Shown piece by piece: positions 1-9,054 of a stretch of 32,845 nucleotides of DNA. Under the pieces are notes generated by a model. That model made no database searches. It was given only the letters and a program-made list of their open reading frames with translations, and was not told the DNA's origin. Source of the DNA: an uncultured Prevotella sp. Its GTDB lineage: Bacteria > Bacteroidota > Bacteroidia > Bacteroidales > Bacteroidaceae. Where the stretch lies: the NCBI GenBank assembly GCA_905210845.1, contig CAJLYG010000010.1, positions 1 through 32,845 on the forward strand. The letters run 5' to 3'. The stretch's first letter is position 1, and each line of letters begins with the position of its first letter. Position numbers and translations under genes: made by a program.

Positions 1-1571
1 CCCATACCGTTAGGATCTAGCTGCTCAAACAAAGAGAGAACAAACTCCGATTTATCAATGATCGGATTGCCACCATCGCCATATCCTTCGACCATATCCA
101 TCGCATTGATATGATCTTCACTGCCGGCCGCAATATGAATGACTTCGCCACCCATCTGTTTAATTAGAGCTGAATACTCATTTTCCGGATCACAGATCAG
201 GATATCATCCTCGGTGGCAAGTGCTAAAAAGAGGATCAGTTCTTTTGTACTGAACGATTTCCCGGAACCGGGAACCCCTAGCACAAAGGCCGACTGGTTC
301 AAAAGATTTTCTTTGTTGACCAGGATCAAATTATGCGAGATGGCATTTTCACCAAAATAGATTCCAAGTTTATCCTGGATCTCCTGTACCCGGAAAGGAT
401 TGAGAACAGCCAGTGACTCGGTAGTTAAAGTACGAAGTGACTTTAGATAACAGACACCGATGGGCAAAACGGTATTTAATCCATCCATCTGCTGAAACTT
501 AAGGATCGATAACTGACACAGGTGTTTTCTGGCCGTTGTCTGCAGGGCTTCGGTCTGTGCATCCAGTTCTTTTTTCGAATCGGCGGTCAATACAAAAGTC
601 AGAAGGCCAAACATCATACGCTGATCCCTGGTTGTCAGATCGTCCAGAAACTCCTTGGCTTCCTTACGCTGCTGCTCCATATCATAGGGAACGACGGCCG
701 TAAAGTTATTATTGGCATTTTGTTTGCGTGTCCAGTCTGTGATATTTTTTTCCACACCCAGAAGTCTTCGTTCCACTTCCCGTACCGCTTCATCGGTGGG
801 AACCGGAATGATGTCAATGGACATCATCATATTCTGATTGCAGTCTGTCAGTTCCATGATCATACTGTCCTTGATATAACTGGCATACTCCTTTAGGAAA
901 AGAACGCGCCCATACCGGTCTCCCATTTTGAAATGATCATCCTTGAATTCAAAGGAATCCGGACAGATCGTATCTTTAAAATGGTGCCCTTTTCGCATCA
1001 GATCCTTCAGATCGATATGAAAGTCGGTTTCTTCCCCGGTCCGATAAAAATCATGGAGCAGTCTGAGCTTGTCCACCGCATCCAGTGTTCTGCATTTTGA
1101 ACCGAGTCTGGCCAGATGGGAAGACAATTCGGTCTCCACTCTACGAAAATAGGTTTGTGCTTCTTCGATGGTTTTACGGAAAACAGAAATCGTTAAAAAC
1201 ATCTCCCGAACCATACCGTTTGTCCCCAGAGCCTTTTCTTTTAACATATCGTTATATTCTTTACGATAGATATCCAGTTCATCATTCTTGTAGGGCAGTA
1301 AGATCTCTTTTTCAAAATCGATCGTATTCATCCTCCGTAAAGACACCGTCAGCTTGGTAACGGCTCCGCTGTCAAAGGAATTCAACAGATCAGAATACTC
1401 CAAAAACAGAGCTTTCTTATCTTCCTTGGATGCCGTGGCATAATTGATATCGGTAAACTGAAACGTTTTGGAATATTTGTTTTTTCCTACTTTAAAGATT
1501 CCATCTTTCCAGATCGTATCCGGTATCAATATGGGAAATGGGCGCGAAGGGAACTCTTTGACAGGAACTAC
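1..1571 (-). CDS. VirB4-type conjugation ATPase, partial (both ends missing)
   Basis: Type IV secretion ATPase that would energise DNA transfer of a conjugative element at the inner membrane. The minus-strand frame is open from the window edge to an in-frame TGA at 1572-1574. It carries a Walker A motif, GVPGSGKSFSTK (RC of about 253-288), then a DDILICDPENEY strand, and ends with INAMDMVEGYGDGGNPIIDKSEF. The N-terminal part (IWKDGIFKVGKNKYSKTF, DINYATASKEDKKALFLEYS) and the middle (RRLLGVEKNITDWTRKQNANNNF, DFLDDLTTRDQRMMFG-like) resemble, as I remember them, the VirB4 proteins of Tn1549/CTn-like elements of Firmicutes rather than Bacteroidetes TraG. The C-terminal third lies off the window. 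About 20-30 N-terminal codons, including the start, are missing, and the reading frame merges into a different gene near 1540. No transfer-element terminus is visible at the boundary. Confidence 0.85.
1530..1560. other. Junction between conjugation-gene fragment and Bacteroidales amidase gene
   Basis: Minus-strand VirB4 similarity holds up to about IPDTIWKDG (near 1515-1530). Plus-strand amidase similarity begins at about RELFDRNYSETR (from about 1548). The two frames face away from each other and both genes are truncated here. I see no inverted repeat, target duplication or att-like core at the boundary. It could be a chimeric assembly join or a real recombination scar. Confidence 0.65.
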
Positions 1572-2882
1572 TCAGAGACTCGAATCCCAGAAATACCGTC
1601 AGCCATCTTAGAGACGATGTCCCATCAGAATTTCCCGGACATGAAATGGGGAGAAGACCCCAACTTCCGCTTTACGCTGGCACGATCGATCTATAAAACG
1701 ATTTTAAAGTATATCAACAGCCAACATGGGCACAATTATGTAATCCAACCTCTTGCCCCATCTCAATTCTCCATCGAATTTGTTGATGGAAACAAGGTTA
1801 GGCTCAGTTGGGCACCCACTAACGATCCCCAGGAAGCAACCTCACGACCCAATTCCTATAATATTTATACAGCCATAGGTACCGGAGGCTTTGACAACGG
1901 GAAAAATATCAAGGGACTTGGCTATACCGTAGCCTTGGAGCCTGGCGTGGTCTATAACTTCCGGATCACTGCCGTCAATCGCGGGGGTGAGAGCTTCCCG
2001 ACAGAAACGTTGAGTGCCATATACCAGCCCGGAGCAAAGAAGACAATCTTGGTTGTCAACGGCTTCCACAGGATCTCTGCACCAGCAGTTATTGACAACG
2101 ATTCCTTGCAAGGCTTTGACATGGACGCAGACCCAGGTGTGCCAGATGGATGGACGACAGGATGGAATGGGAAGCAACTTTGTTTCGACAAGACCAAAAT
2201 GGGCAAGGAAGGTCCCGGTGGCCTGGGATACTGCGACAATGAACTGGCAGGGAAATTGATTGCAGGCAACACCTTCGACTTTGTCAATACCCATGTAAGA
2301 GCCATGGCAAGTGCCAAGAAATATAATATTGTGAGTTGCGCCAAGACATGTGTTGAAATAGGAAAAGTCAACCTACAAAAATATGCTTGTGTCAACCTGA
2401 TCCTTGGACTTGAGAAGTATGACCCAAATGCGCTGAAATACTACAAGACCTTCTCCCCGATACTCAGGCAAAAGCTCTTGGCATATACCCAAGCCCATGG
2501 CAAGTTGATTGTCAGTGGCTCATACATAGGTGCCGACATGACTGAGAAGGACGAACAGCAATTCCTTTCCAAGGTGTTAAAACTGCGTTATGCAGGCAAC
2601 AACCGTTCCAATCCTGATCCCCACGTGACAGGCATGGGGATTACCTTCGACTTTTACAAATCCCTCAATGACGTGCACTATGCAGCCACCTCACCAGATA
2701 TTATCCAACCTGTAGCGCCAGCCTATTGCGCCATGCAGTATAGTGACGGGACTGATGCCTGCGTAGCTTATGGAGGGACTGACTACAAGTGCTTTACCAT
2801 GGGATTCCCCTTTGAGTGCATCACTCTTGAAAAGGATAGGAACAACATCATGAGAGGCATCCTCAATTATATGATGAAATAA
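1545..2882 (+). CDS. N-acetylmuramoyl-L-alanine amidase-like / FN3-domain protein (xanthan lyase-like), C-terminal part
   Basis: The frame is open upstream of the ATG at 1617 and reads DRNYSETRIPEIPSAILET before MSHQNFPDMKWG. That is the end of the amidase-like domain found in large secreted Bacteroidales proteins often annotated as xanthan lyase or golvesin-domain proteins. The visible part continues with ARSIYKTILKYI, then a fibronectin type III domain (KVRLSWAP to YNFRITAVNRGGESFP, about 1730-2020). An alpha/beta C-terminal domain follows, starting ILVVNGFHRISAP and containing GKLIVSGSYIGADM. The N-terminal several hundred residues, with any signal peptide, are absent because the gene is cut at about 1545. 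The ATG at 1617 is internal, not a real start. The protein is probably periplasmic or extracellular and acts on envelope or polysaccharide material; substrate unknown. Confidence 0.75.
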   Translation, partial: RRELFDRNYSETRIPEIPSAILETMSHQNFPDMKWGEDPNFRFTLARSIYKTILKYINSQHGHNYVIQPLAPSQFSIEFVDGNKVRLSWAPTNDPQEATSRPNSYNIYTAIGTGGFDNGKNIKGLGYTVALEPGVVYNFRITAVNRGGESFPTETLSAIYQPGAKKTILVVNGFHRISAPAVIDNDSLQGFDMDADPGVPDGWTTGWNGKQLCFDKTKMGKEGPGGLGYCDNELAGKLIAGNTFDFVNTHVRAMASAKKYNIVSCAKTCVEIGKVNLQKYACVNLILGLEKYDPNALKYYKTFSPILRQKLLAYTQAHGKLIVSGSYIGADMTEKDEQQFLSKVLKLRYAGNNRSNPDPHVTGMGITFDFYKSLNDVHYAATSPDIIQPVAPAYCAMQYSDGTDACVAYGGTDYKCFTMGFPFECITLEKDRNNIMRGILNYMMK

Positions 2883-2905
2883 TAATTACCAAAATATAAA
2901 GAAAT

Positions 2906-3238
2906 ATGTATAAGATCCAAGCAAATGCTTCAGGTACCAGAAGTATTGAAGTTTCAGAGGAACATCTTGAAACGATCGAGAAATACGCGTTGTTAAGGAA
3001 TCTCGTTGACAGCAATGGTATCATTGACGAGAATGTCCTTGACAAGTTGAAATTCAACGTACGCTCCATCTTGGAGTCGGAAGCAGGTACTGACAAGGGA
3101 CTATTGGACCTTTGTTTAGATGTCATCTACAACAATAACATGAAAGCTTTCGGGCTTCATCAGCTCGTACTCCTTTATATCGATTGGAAATCAAAACAAC
3201 CCCAAGCATCTAATGACGACTTGGAAGTAACAGATTAA
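2906..3238 (+). CDS. Conserved-looking hypothetical protein, 110 aa
   Basis: I do not recognise the family. The protein starts MYKIQANASGTRSIEVSEEH and is acidic, mostly helical in appearance, with no signal peptide, membrane segment or cysteine motif. It begins 24 bp after the amidase-like gene and ends 5 bp before the ygiQ start, so it is probably cotranscribed with ygiQ. Codon use matches its neighbours and there is no competing frame, which supports a real gene. Nothing in the sequence gives a function. Confidence 0.7.
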   Translation: MYKIQANASGTRSIEVSEEHLETIEKYALLRNLVDSNGIIDENVLDKLKFNVRSILESEAGTDKGLLDLCLDVIYNNNMKAFGLHQLVLLYIDWKSKQPQASNDDLEVTD

Positions 3239-3242
3239 AGGT

Positions 3243-5330
3243 TTGGAACAACAGAAATATAAGCAAGACAACGGGCATACGCTTCAGCGTACGTACCAGT
3301 TGACAGACTTCCTGCCCACTACAAAGAAAGAATGCGAATTGCGAGGATGGGATCAACTGGACGTGATCCTGTTCTCGGGCGATGCTTATGTCGATCATCC
3401 TTCTTTTGGCGCGGCAGTCATTGGTCGAACCTTGGAGGCAGCAGGTTATAAGGTGGCTATCGTACCCCAGCCTGACTGGCATGGGGATTATCGCGATTTC
3501 AAGAAATTAGGTCGACCTAAATTGTTTTTTGGCATTGCCCCAGGATGCATGGACTCCATGGTAAACAAATACACCGCCAACAAACGACTTCGTTCTGAAG
3601 ACGCATACAGTCCGGATGGGCGCCACGACTGTCGCCCAGAATACCCTACCATTGTCTATACACAGATACTTAAGAAGCTGTATCCAGATGTCCCTGTCAT
3701 CTTAGGAGGGATCGAAGCATCCATGCGGCGGCTCACCCACTACGATTACTGGCAGGATCGTGTGAGGAAATGCATCCTTTGTGATTCTGGAGCAGACCTG
3801 ATCATCTATGGGATGGGCGAAAAGCCTATCCTTGCCTTGTGCAAGGAATTAGAATCTGGCATAAGGATGGAGGAAGCCCATGACATCCCCCAGACCGTAT
3901 TTCTGTGCAAGGAAGAACTAATCCCCGGTGGAATCAAAGATGACGACATTATCCTGCATAGCCACGAAGAATGCCTCCATAGTAAAAAAGCAGAGGCTGA
4001 AAATTTCCGGCATATCGAGGAAGAGTCCAATAAAATCCATGCACAGCGATTGTTGCAAGCCGTTGACAATGTCTATACGGTAGTCAACCCACCCTATCCA
4101 ACCATGACCACAGAAGAATTGGATGCCTCATTTGATCTTCCGTACACCAGATTGCCCCATCCCAAATATAAGGGGAAGCGGATACCGGCTTACGAGATGA
4201 TCAAATTTTCCATCAATATCCATCGCGGTTGCTTTGGAGGTTGTGCTTTCTGCACGATCAGTGCCCATCAAGGAAAGTTCGTGGTCTGCCGAAGTAAAGA
4301 GAGTATCCTCAAAGAAGTAAATAAGGTTATATCCATGCCCGACTTCAAAGGATACCTTTCTGACCTGGGAGGACCCTCCGCGAACATGTATGGCATGGGA
4401 GGAAGAAACAAAAAAGCCTGCGAGCATTGCAAGCGACCATCGTGTATTCATCCCCAAATCTGTCCGAACCTGAATACAGACCATAGCAAGTTGCTTAAGA
4501 TCTACCATGCTGTGGATCATCTGCCGGGTATCAAGAAGAGCTTTATCGGAAGCGGTGTCAGGTATGACCTGCTCCTCCACCGGGGCAAGGACGAAAAGAG
4601 CAACCTGGCAGCTATGCAGTATACACGGGAATTGATTGCTCGCCATGTCAGTGGACGACTGAAAGTAGCACCGGAACATACCTCCGACCAAGTGTTAAGG
4701 CTGATGCGAAAGCCATCCTTTGCCGAATTCTATGAGTTCAAGCGGATCTTTGACCGAATCAACAAAGAAGAAGGACTGCACCAGCAATTAATCCCTTATT
4801 TCATCAGTAGTCATCCCGGGTGTCGTGAAGAAGACATGGCTGAACTGGCAGTCATCACAAAAGATCTTGACTTCCATCTCGAACAGGTACAGGACTTCAC
4901 GCCTACTCCTATGACGGTAAGCACGGAAACATGGTACACAGGATATGATCCCTATACCTTGGAGCCCGTGTTTAGTGCCAAGACTCCGAGAGAGAAATTG
5001 GCACAGCGACAGTTCTTCTTCTGGTATAAGCCTGAAGAACGCAGTCATATAGAATTCGAACTCAAAAGAATGGGACGACCAGATCTCATCTCCAAGCTCT
5101 ATTCAGGGCGTGGCACTTTCCATCAGCTGCAAGATGATGCCGATGATTACCACCATTTCACGGAAGGGCGTCAGGCAACAGAGCAGAACAGAAAAGGACG
5201 ACAGAACAGATCGTCTTTCAACCCGAATTTCAATCCATCCTCTCAAAAGCGACATGAAGATCATCGAGGAAAAAATAGTTGGCAAACACAGTCAAGAGAC
5301 ATGCGAAGACGGAATCGTCGTGACCGATGA
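3243..5330 (+). CDS. ygiQ: YgiQ family radical SAM protein
   Basis: A 695-aa member of the YgiQ (UPF0313) family, whose reaction is unknown. The N-terminal part is strongly diagnostic: LTDFLPTTKKECELRGWDQL, then VILFSGDAYVDHPSFG. The radical SAM 4Fe-4S motif is RGCFGGCAFC, with Cys330, Cys334 and Cys337 (CX3CX2C). A second cysteine-rich stretch, CEHCKRPSCIHPQICP, follows near residues 395-415 and is a family feature. The C-terminal DUF3362-like region ends near residue 635 and is followed by a very basic, Asn/Arg/Gln-rich tail ending RRRNRRDR. The only start compatible with the N-terminus is TTG at 3243, 5 bp behind the preceding gene. The last 77 bp overlap the next gene in another frame. 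Confidence 0.95.
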   Translation: MEQQKYKQDNGHTLQRTYQLTDFLPTTKKECELRGWDQLDVILFSGDAYVDHPSFGAAVIGRTLEAAGYKVAIVPQPDWHGDYRDFKKLGRPKLFFGIAPGCMDSMVNKYTANKRLRSEDAYSPDGRHDCRPEYPTIVYTQILKKLYPDVPVILGGIEASMRRLTHYDYWQDRVRKCILCDSGADLIIYGMGEKPILALCKELESGIRMEEAHDIPQTVFLCKEELIPGGIKDDDIILHSHEECLHSKKAEAENFRHIEEESNKIHAQRLLQAVDNVYTVVNPPYPTMTTEELDASFDLPYTRLPHPKYKGKRIPAYEMIKFSINIHRGCFGGCAFCTISAHQGKFVVCRSKESILKEVNKVISMPDFKGYLSDLGGPSANMYGMGGRNKKACEHCKRPSCIHPQICPNLNTDHSKLLKIYHAVDHLPGIKKSFIGSGVRYDLLLHRGKDEKSNLAAMQYTRELIARHVSGRLKVAPEHTSDQVLRLMRKPSFAEFYEFKRIFDRINKEEGLHQQLIPYFISSHPGCREEDMAELAVITKDLDFHLEQVQDFTPTPMTVSTETWYTGYDPYTLEPVFSAKTPREKLAQRQFFFWYKPEERSHIEFELKRMGRPDLISKLYSGRGTFHQLQDDADDYHHFTEGRQATEQNRKGRQNRSSFNPNFNPSSQKRHEDHRGKNSWQTQSRDMRRRNRRDR

Positions 5331-6063
5331 CTTCGTTGCCGTCATAGATGGAAGCACCAGCAAGACATCCCTGCAAATCATACCTGGAATCAGCAATGGA
5401 AGGTATTGCATGCAACTGATATCTGCATTCATCCAAGTGATGGATGCCAATATCTGTCGCATGGAATTCTGTCAGCAGATTACAGAAGCGATCCAACAAG
5501 CTTATAGGAACTGCGGCATAGATATAGGACAACTCAAAGACCACCCGGTGGAACGGCTGACAGCCAGTGCCATCGTCTGGTCCCTTCAAAGACAAGAAAT
5601 ATGGATGGTTGGCGATTGCCAGTGCATCGCAAACCACCAATATGTTGACAATCCGAAACCGTATGAAAAGACATTAGCAGAAAAAAGGTCTGCTATCGCC
5701 CAACAACTGATCAACCAGGGAAAGAAGGTAGAGGAATTGCGAGAGAAAGACGATGCCCGCCAACAAATTCTCCCATTCCTGATCCAAAGCTGCGGCGAAC
5801 AAAATATTTCTTATCCCGTCATTGATGGATTCCACATACCCATCTCCTACGTGAAAACAATCCATCTAAGTTGTCCAGAAGTAGTACTTGCAAGTGATGG
5901 ATACCCCTTTCTCAAACCTACGCTGATAGAGAGTGAACGAGCCCTCCAACAACAACTTGAAACAGACCCTTTGAATATCCATACCTTTCAGGCAACCAAA
6001 GGATGGATGAAAGGGAATGGATCATTCGATGACCGGGCTTATATTCGGTTCCTTATTGAATGA
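5254..6063 (+). CDS. PP2C-like protein phosphatase domain protein
   Basis: A 269-aa protein starting MKIIEEKIVGKHSQ. It carries the spaced acidic motifs of PP2C-type metal-dependent phosphatases: VAVIDGST (Asp32-Gly33), IWMVGDCQC (Gly120-Asp121), VVLASDGYPFL (Asp215-Gly216) and FDDRAYIRF near the C-terminus (Asp259-Asp260). The order and spacing fit a compact PP2C fold; substrate unknown. No signal peptide or membrane segment is seen. The chosen ATG leaves a 77-bp overlap with the end of ygiQ; an upstream extension in this frame would be a shadow of ygiQ. The 3' end overlaps the convergent phytase-like gene by 11 bp. An adapted, nonphosphatase PP2C fold cannot be excluded. Confidence 0.7.
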   Translation: MKIIEEKIVGKHSQETCEDGIVVTDDFVAVIDGSTSKTSLQIIPGISNGRYCMQLISAFIQVMDANICRMEFCQQITEAIQQAYRNCGIDIGQLKDHPVERLTASAIVWSLQRQEIWMVGDCQCIANHQYVDNPKPYEKTLAEKRSAIAQQLINQGKKVEELREKDDARQQILPFLIQSCGEQNISYPVIDGFHIPISYVKTIHLSCPEVVLASDGYPFLKPTLIESERALQQQLETDPLNIHTFQATKGWMKGNGSFDDRAYIRFLIE

Positions 6064-7078
6064 GTATCGTCTTAAACCAATCCTTAAGCACCCCAGCATA
6101 CTGGTTTTGTGAATCTGATACCAACAACAAGACCTGTCTTCCATCAGCAAGTCGAGGTCCCAGGCACATACCTTCATAATTGGCAATCTCATGCTTGAAA
6201 AGGCTTAATGTCGTTTTCCATTCATAAAGAAGTCGTTTCTTCAGAAACGGACTTGTCTCTGACAAGGGTCGATCCATTGCAATGGTATCCGTATCCTGAG
6301 GTCTCACCACATAAATTTTATGGTTTACCCAAGCCCCCAGTTTAGAAGACGGCACATAGAACTCTCGTTCAAGGACAAGGAGTTCGCCTTGATCCAGAGC
6401 CGTCAGCTCACTAATTCCCATCGCATAAAGAGAGGCCGCCTGACGTGAAAGAGGAGCATCCATCTCATAGGCATACTGACGCACGCATCGAAGATCCCTA
6501 TCAAAAGACTGGATACGGATACGGTTCTTAACCCCATTCGTTGCATTGGCAGCTTCGCCATCTACGGTCAGCGTGCTCTCTGTACAAGTCCAAAGCAATT
6601 GCGTATGTGCATTATAGCTCAAGGACTCGAAGCCATAATTCCCACGGGCACAATGAAAAATAGGAGGTACTGTCACCTCACGTAAAGTCCTATTGCCATT
6701 CAAGTCATATTCAAGGATCCGATTATCCTCCTCCCCACTGATCAACACAGACCTCGTTTCTGGCAAATAAACGATCCCTTCCTGATCACGGTTCCTACCC
6801 TGTTGACCCCGGAATCCAAGATTCTCTACATCTTCGATATCCCCATTCTGAGGATTGATGCCAACCCGAAAAACGAAGAAGCCCTCATGGGCAGACTTAT
6901 CACTGACTACAGCATATAAATTACTGTCAATCCTGCAAATCCCACTGTAGTTCCCTGCAGGGATACGGTCAGGAAAGGCATGCTGTGAATTAGCCTGGAC
7001 AAAAGAGACAGCTCCTCCTTGGGCATACAGGCTACTCATACAGAAGAGAGCCACCCATACAGTTAAGATTTTTTTCAT
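6053..7078 (-). CDS. Secreted esterase-like phytase family protein
   Basis: A 341-aa exported protein with a clear Sec signal peptide, MKKILTVWVALFCMSSLYA, cleaved before QGG. The mature part reads as a phytase-like beta-propeller (esterase-like activity of phytase family). It has YSGICRIDSNLYAVVSDKS near the start, RDQEGIVYLPETRSVLISGEEDN in the middle, and ISELTALDQGELLVLEREF and NYEGMCLGPRL-type blades towards the end. The preferred start is ATG 7078; TTG 7084 adds only two residues. It lies 29 bp downstream of the phosphopantetheinyl transferase gene on the same strand, so they may be cotranscribed. Its substrate is not evident and phytase activity is not implied. Confidence 0.8.
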   Translation of the reverse strand: MKKILTVWVALFCMSSLYAQGGAVSFVQANSQHAFPDRIPAGNYSGICRIDSNLYAVVSDKSAHEGFFVFRVGINPQNGDIEDVENLGFRGQQGRNRDQEGIVYLPETRSVLISGEEDNRILEYDLNGNRTLREVTVPPIFHCARGNYGFESLSYNAHTQLLWTCTESTLTVDGEAANATNGVKNRIRIQSFDRDLRCVRQYAYEMDAPLSRQAASLYAMGISELTALDQGELLVLEREFYVPSSKLGAWVNHKIYVVRPQDTDTIAMDRPLSETSPFLKKRLLYEWKTTLSLFKHEIANYEGMCLGPRLADGRQVLLLVSDSQNQYAGVLKDWFKTILIQ

Positions 7079-7107
7079 CGGCAAGAAATATATGAAAAGA
7101 TCAAAAA

Positions 7108-7713
7108 TTAAAAGACCCGAGTCAGCACATACGCCTCCGTAATCTGATAGAAGACCTTCACCTTAGCGGGAACTTTCAAGTCAAGAACCTCCACGATTCC
7201 CTCCCTCTCTTGCTGGAAAGGGAGAAGTTTCATTTCAAAATATTGCAAGTTCTGTTCCGTGAAATACTTATACACTGCCTCCTTCGCACACCAATTGACC
7301 AGTTGAACCAAGACCGTAGAAGAATCCTCATCCGGACGGATAAAACGTTCTGTGATCTTTGTCACTCGGTCACTCATATATTCAACATCAATGCCAACAC
7401 GTTGTCCCTTATTTTCCGATAGAATAAGAGCCACATAGCCTTTTGTATGACTAATACTAATCTGATAGCCCTCTACGGCAGGACAGTCTCCCACATGCGA
7501 GATCCTAAGATCTTTCTTTCCAGACATCAAGAACAACAAGGCGTAAGTTCCCAATCTCTCTAACTTCCTGCTTTCGCACTGAAAGGACTGTAATTCTGGT
7601 TGTATGGATGACAAGCAGGGATAGGAAGACAGCATTTCATCTACTCCTTCTGACATTTTCCATAATCCTAATAGTACACCGGGCTCTAAATGCTCAATTT
7701 TCACCAATGGCAT
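7108..7713 (-). CDS. 4'-phosphopantetheinyl transferase superfamily protein
   Basis: This family transfers the phosphopantetheine arm of CoA to a serine of carrier proteins. The protein has the three expected signatures: ISISHTKGYVALILS, then VGIDVEY (the metal-binding Asp/Glu pair), and LVNWCAKEAVYKYF (the WxxKEA motif). At about 201 aa it fits an AcpS/Sfp-like single-subunit enzyme. The start at ATG 7713 (MPLVKIEHLEPG) overlaps the end of gldE by 20 bp; ATG 7731 is also possible. Sitting directly after gldE matches the gldE-neighbourhood layout I know from other Bacteroidetes. The acyl carrier protein served is not shown by the sequence. Confidence 0.9.
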   Translation of the reverse strand: MPLVKIEHLEPGVLLGLWKMSEGVDEMLSSYPCLSSIQPELQSFQCESRKLERLGTYALLFLMSGKKDLRISHVGDCPAVEGYQISISHTKGYVALILSENKGQRVGIDVEYMSDRVTKITERFIRPDEDSSTVLVQLVNWCAKEAVYKYFTEQNLQYFEMKLLPFQQEREGIVEVLDLKVPAKVKVFYQITEAYVLTRVF

Positions 7714-9040
7714 GTTCAGGAGGATTATCATGGACAACGACCTTTACCCTGCTGATTCGGCGCTCTTCAATTGCCATCACCTCGAAGGTATAGCCTTTAT
7801 AATCTATTTTCTCATGAAGACTGGGGAAATCGCCTTTGATTTCCAGCAACAAACCAGCCAACGTATCTGCATCACCCGCAACCTCGTCAAACTCCCCATC
7901 ATCAATTTTCAGGATCTTGCAGAAATCAGAGAGCAAGGTTTTACCTTCAAAAATATAGGTACTATCATTTAACTTCGAATAAAACTTCTCTTCTTCGTCG
8001 TATTCATCGTTAATCTCACCCACGATTTCCTCCAAAATATCTTCTAAGGTACAAATGCCACTGGTTCCACCAAATTCATCCACGACAATAGCGATATGTA
8101 CTTTATTCTCTTGAAACTCCCTCAGCAAATCGTCTATCTTCTTGGTCTCAGGGACGAAATATGGAGGACGGATCAAACTTTGCCAGCGGAAGTGGGAAGG
8201 TTTGTCCAAATGAGGGAGCAAGCTTTTTATATAGAGGATTCCCCGTATGTTGTCTTCATTATCTTGATAAACAGGGATACGGCTGTAATTATTCTCAACA
8301 ATGCACTTCAACACATCCGTATAGCTACTATGGATTTCGATGCCAACAATATCCTGACGGCTCGTCATCACCTCTTTAGCGGTCTCATCTCCAAAGCGGA
8401 TAATCCCCTGAAGCATGCTTTGCTCATCTTTGATCTCATTCTTGTCTGTCAATTCCAAAGCCTGCTCCAGTTCATCAACACTCAATTGATGATTCTCTTC
8501 CTTTACGACTTTCTTAGCCAAGATCCCACTTTTCAGAAGCAACCATTCCAAAGGCCAGAAAATCTTTCTCAGAACCATCACGCCATTCACGGCAAAACGA
8601 CAGAATTTCAAGGCATTCTGACGAGAATAGATCTTGGGCATGATCTCACCGAACAACAGTAAAAGGAATGTCAGCAATACGGTCATGCACAGCAGTTGCA
8701 ACCAGTATGCCTTTGCCCCAAAATGGACAATGGAACCGAAGACGCTATTACACAGCATGATAATCGTGACATTCACGAAATCATTAGCAATCAGAATCGT
8801 TGCCAAAGTCCGTTCGGAATCATCCCGAAGCAACTGTATCTTCCGGTCCTTAGGATTCTTATCAGGGTCTAGTTCCTCTAAGTCCTCAGGAGTCAGACTA
8901 AAGAAAGCGATTTCAGAGCCACTTGCGTAACCAGACACAAGAAGTAATATTGCAGCCAAAATGGCTGCCATGATAACGCCCTCGCTCGGTGCCTGGAAAT
9001 AAACGTCGGAGAGAGCATCTGTTAGTGTTGAAATATCCAA
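7694..9040 (-). CDS. gldE: Gliding motility-associated protein GldE (CNNM/CBS hemolysin family)
   Basis: A 448-aa membrane protein of the CNNM/CorC type. The N-terminal CNNM part has a first helix (VIMAAILAAILLLVSGYASGS), the EIAFFSLTPEDLEELD motif and two more hydrophobic segments (TVLLTFLLLLFGEIMPKI). It is followed by a CBS pair (EVMTSRQDIVGIE and IVVDEFGGTSGICTLEDILEEIVGEI) and a C-terminal CorC_HlyC domain (DEFDEVAGDADTLAGLLLE-like). Transport role is unproven; a cation-efflux link is inferred from the family. The start appears to be TTG 9040, 14 bp after ssb. The gene order ssb-gldE-PPTase is typical of Bacteroidetes, where gldE also occurs in non-gliding species. Confidence 0.9.
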   Translation of the reverse strand: MDISTLTDALSDVYFQAPSEGVIMAAILAAILLLVSGYASGSEIAFFSLTPEDLEELDPDKNPKDRKIQLLRDDSERTLATILIANDFVNVTIIMLCNSVFGSIVHFGAKAYWLQLLCMTVLLTFLLLLFGEIMPKIYSRQNALKFCRFAVNGVMVLRKIFWPLEWLLLKSGILAKKVVKEENHQLSVDELEQALELTDKNEIKDEQSMLQGIIRFGDETAKEVMTSRQDIVGIEIHSSYTDVLKCIVENNYSRIPVYQDNEDNIRGILYIKSLLPHLDKPSHFRWQSLIRPPYFVPETKKIDDLLREFQENKVHIAIVVDEFGGTSGICTLEDILEEIVGEINDEYDEEEKFYSKLNDSTYIFEGKTLLSDFCKILKIDDGEFDEVAGDADTLAGLLLEIKGDFPSLHEKIDYKGYTFEVMAIEERRISRVKVVVHDNPPEHAIGEN

Positions 9041-9054
9041 ATTCTACTTGTAAT

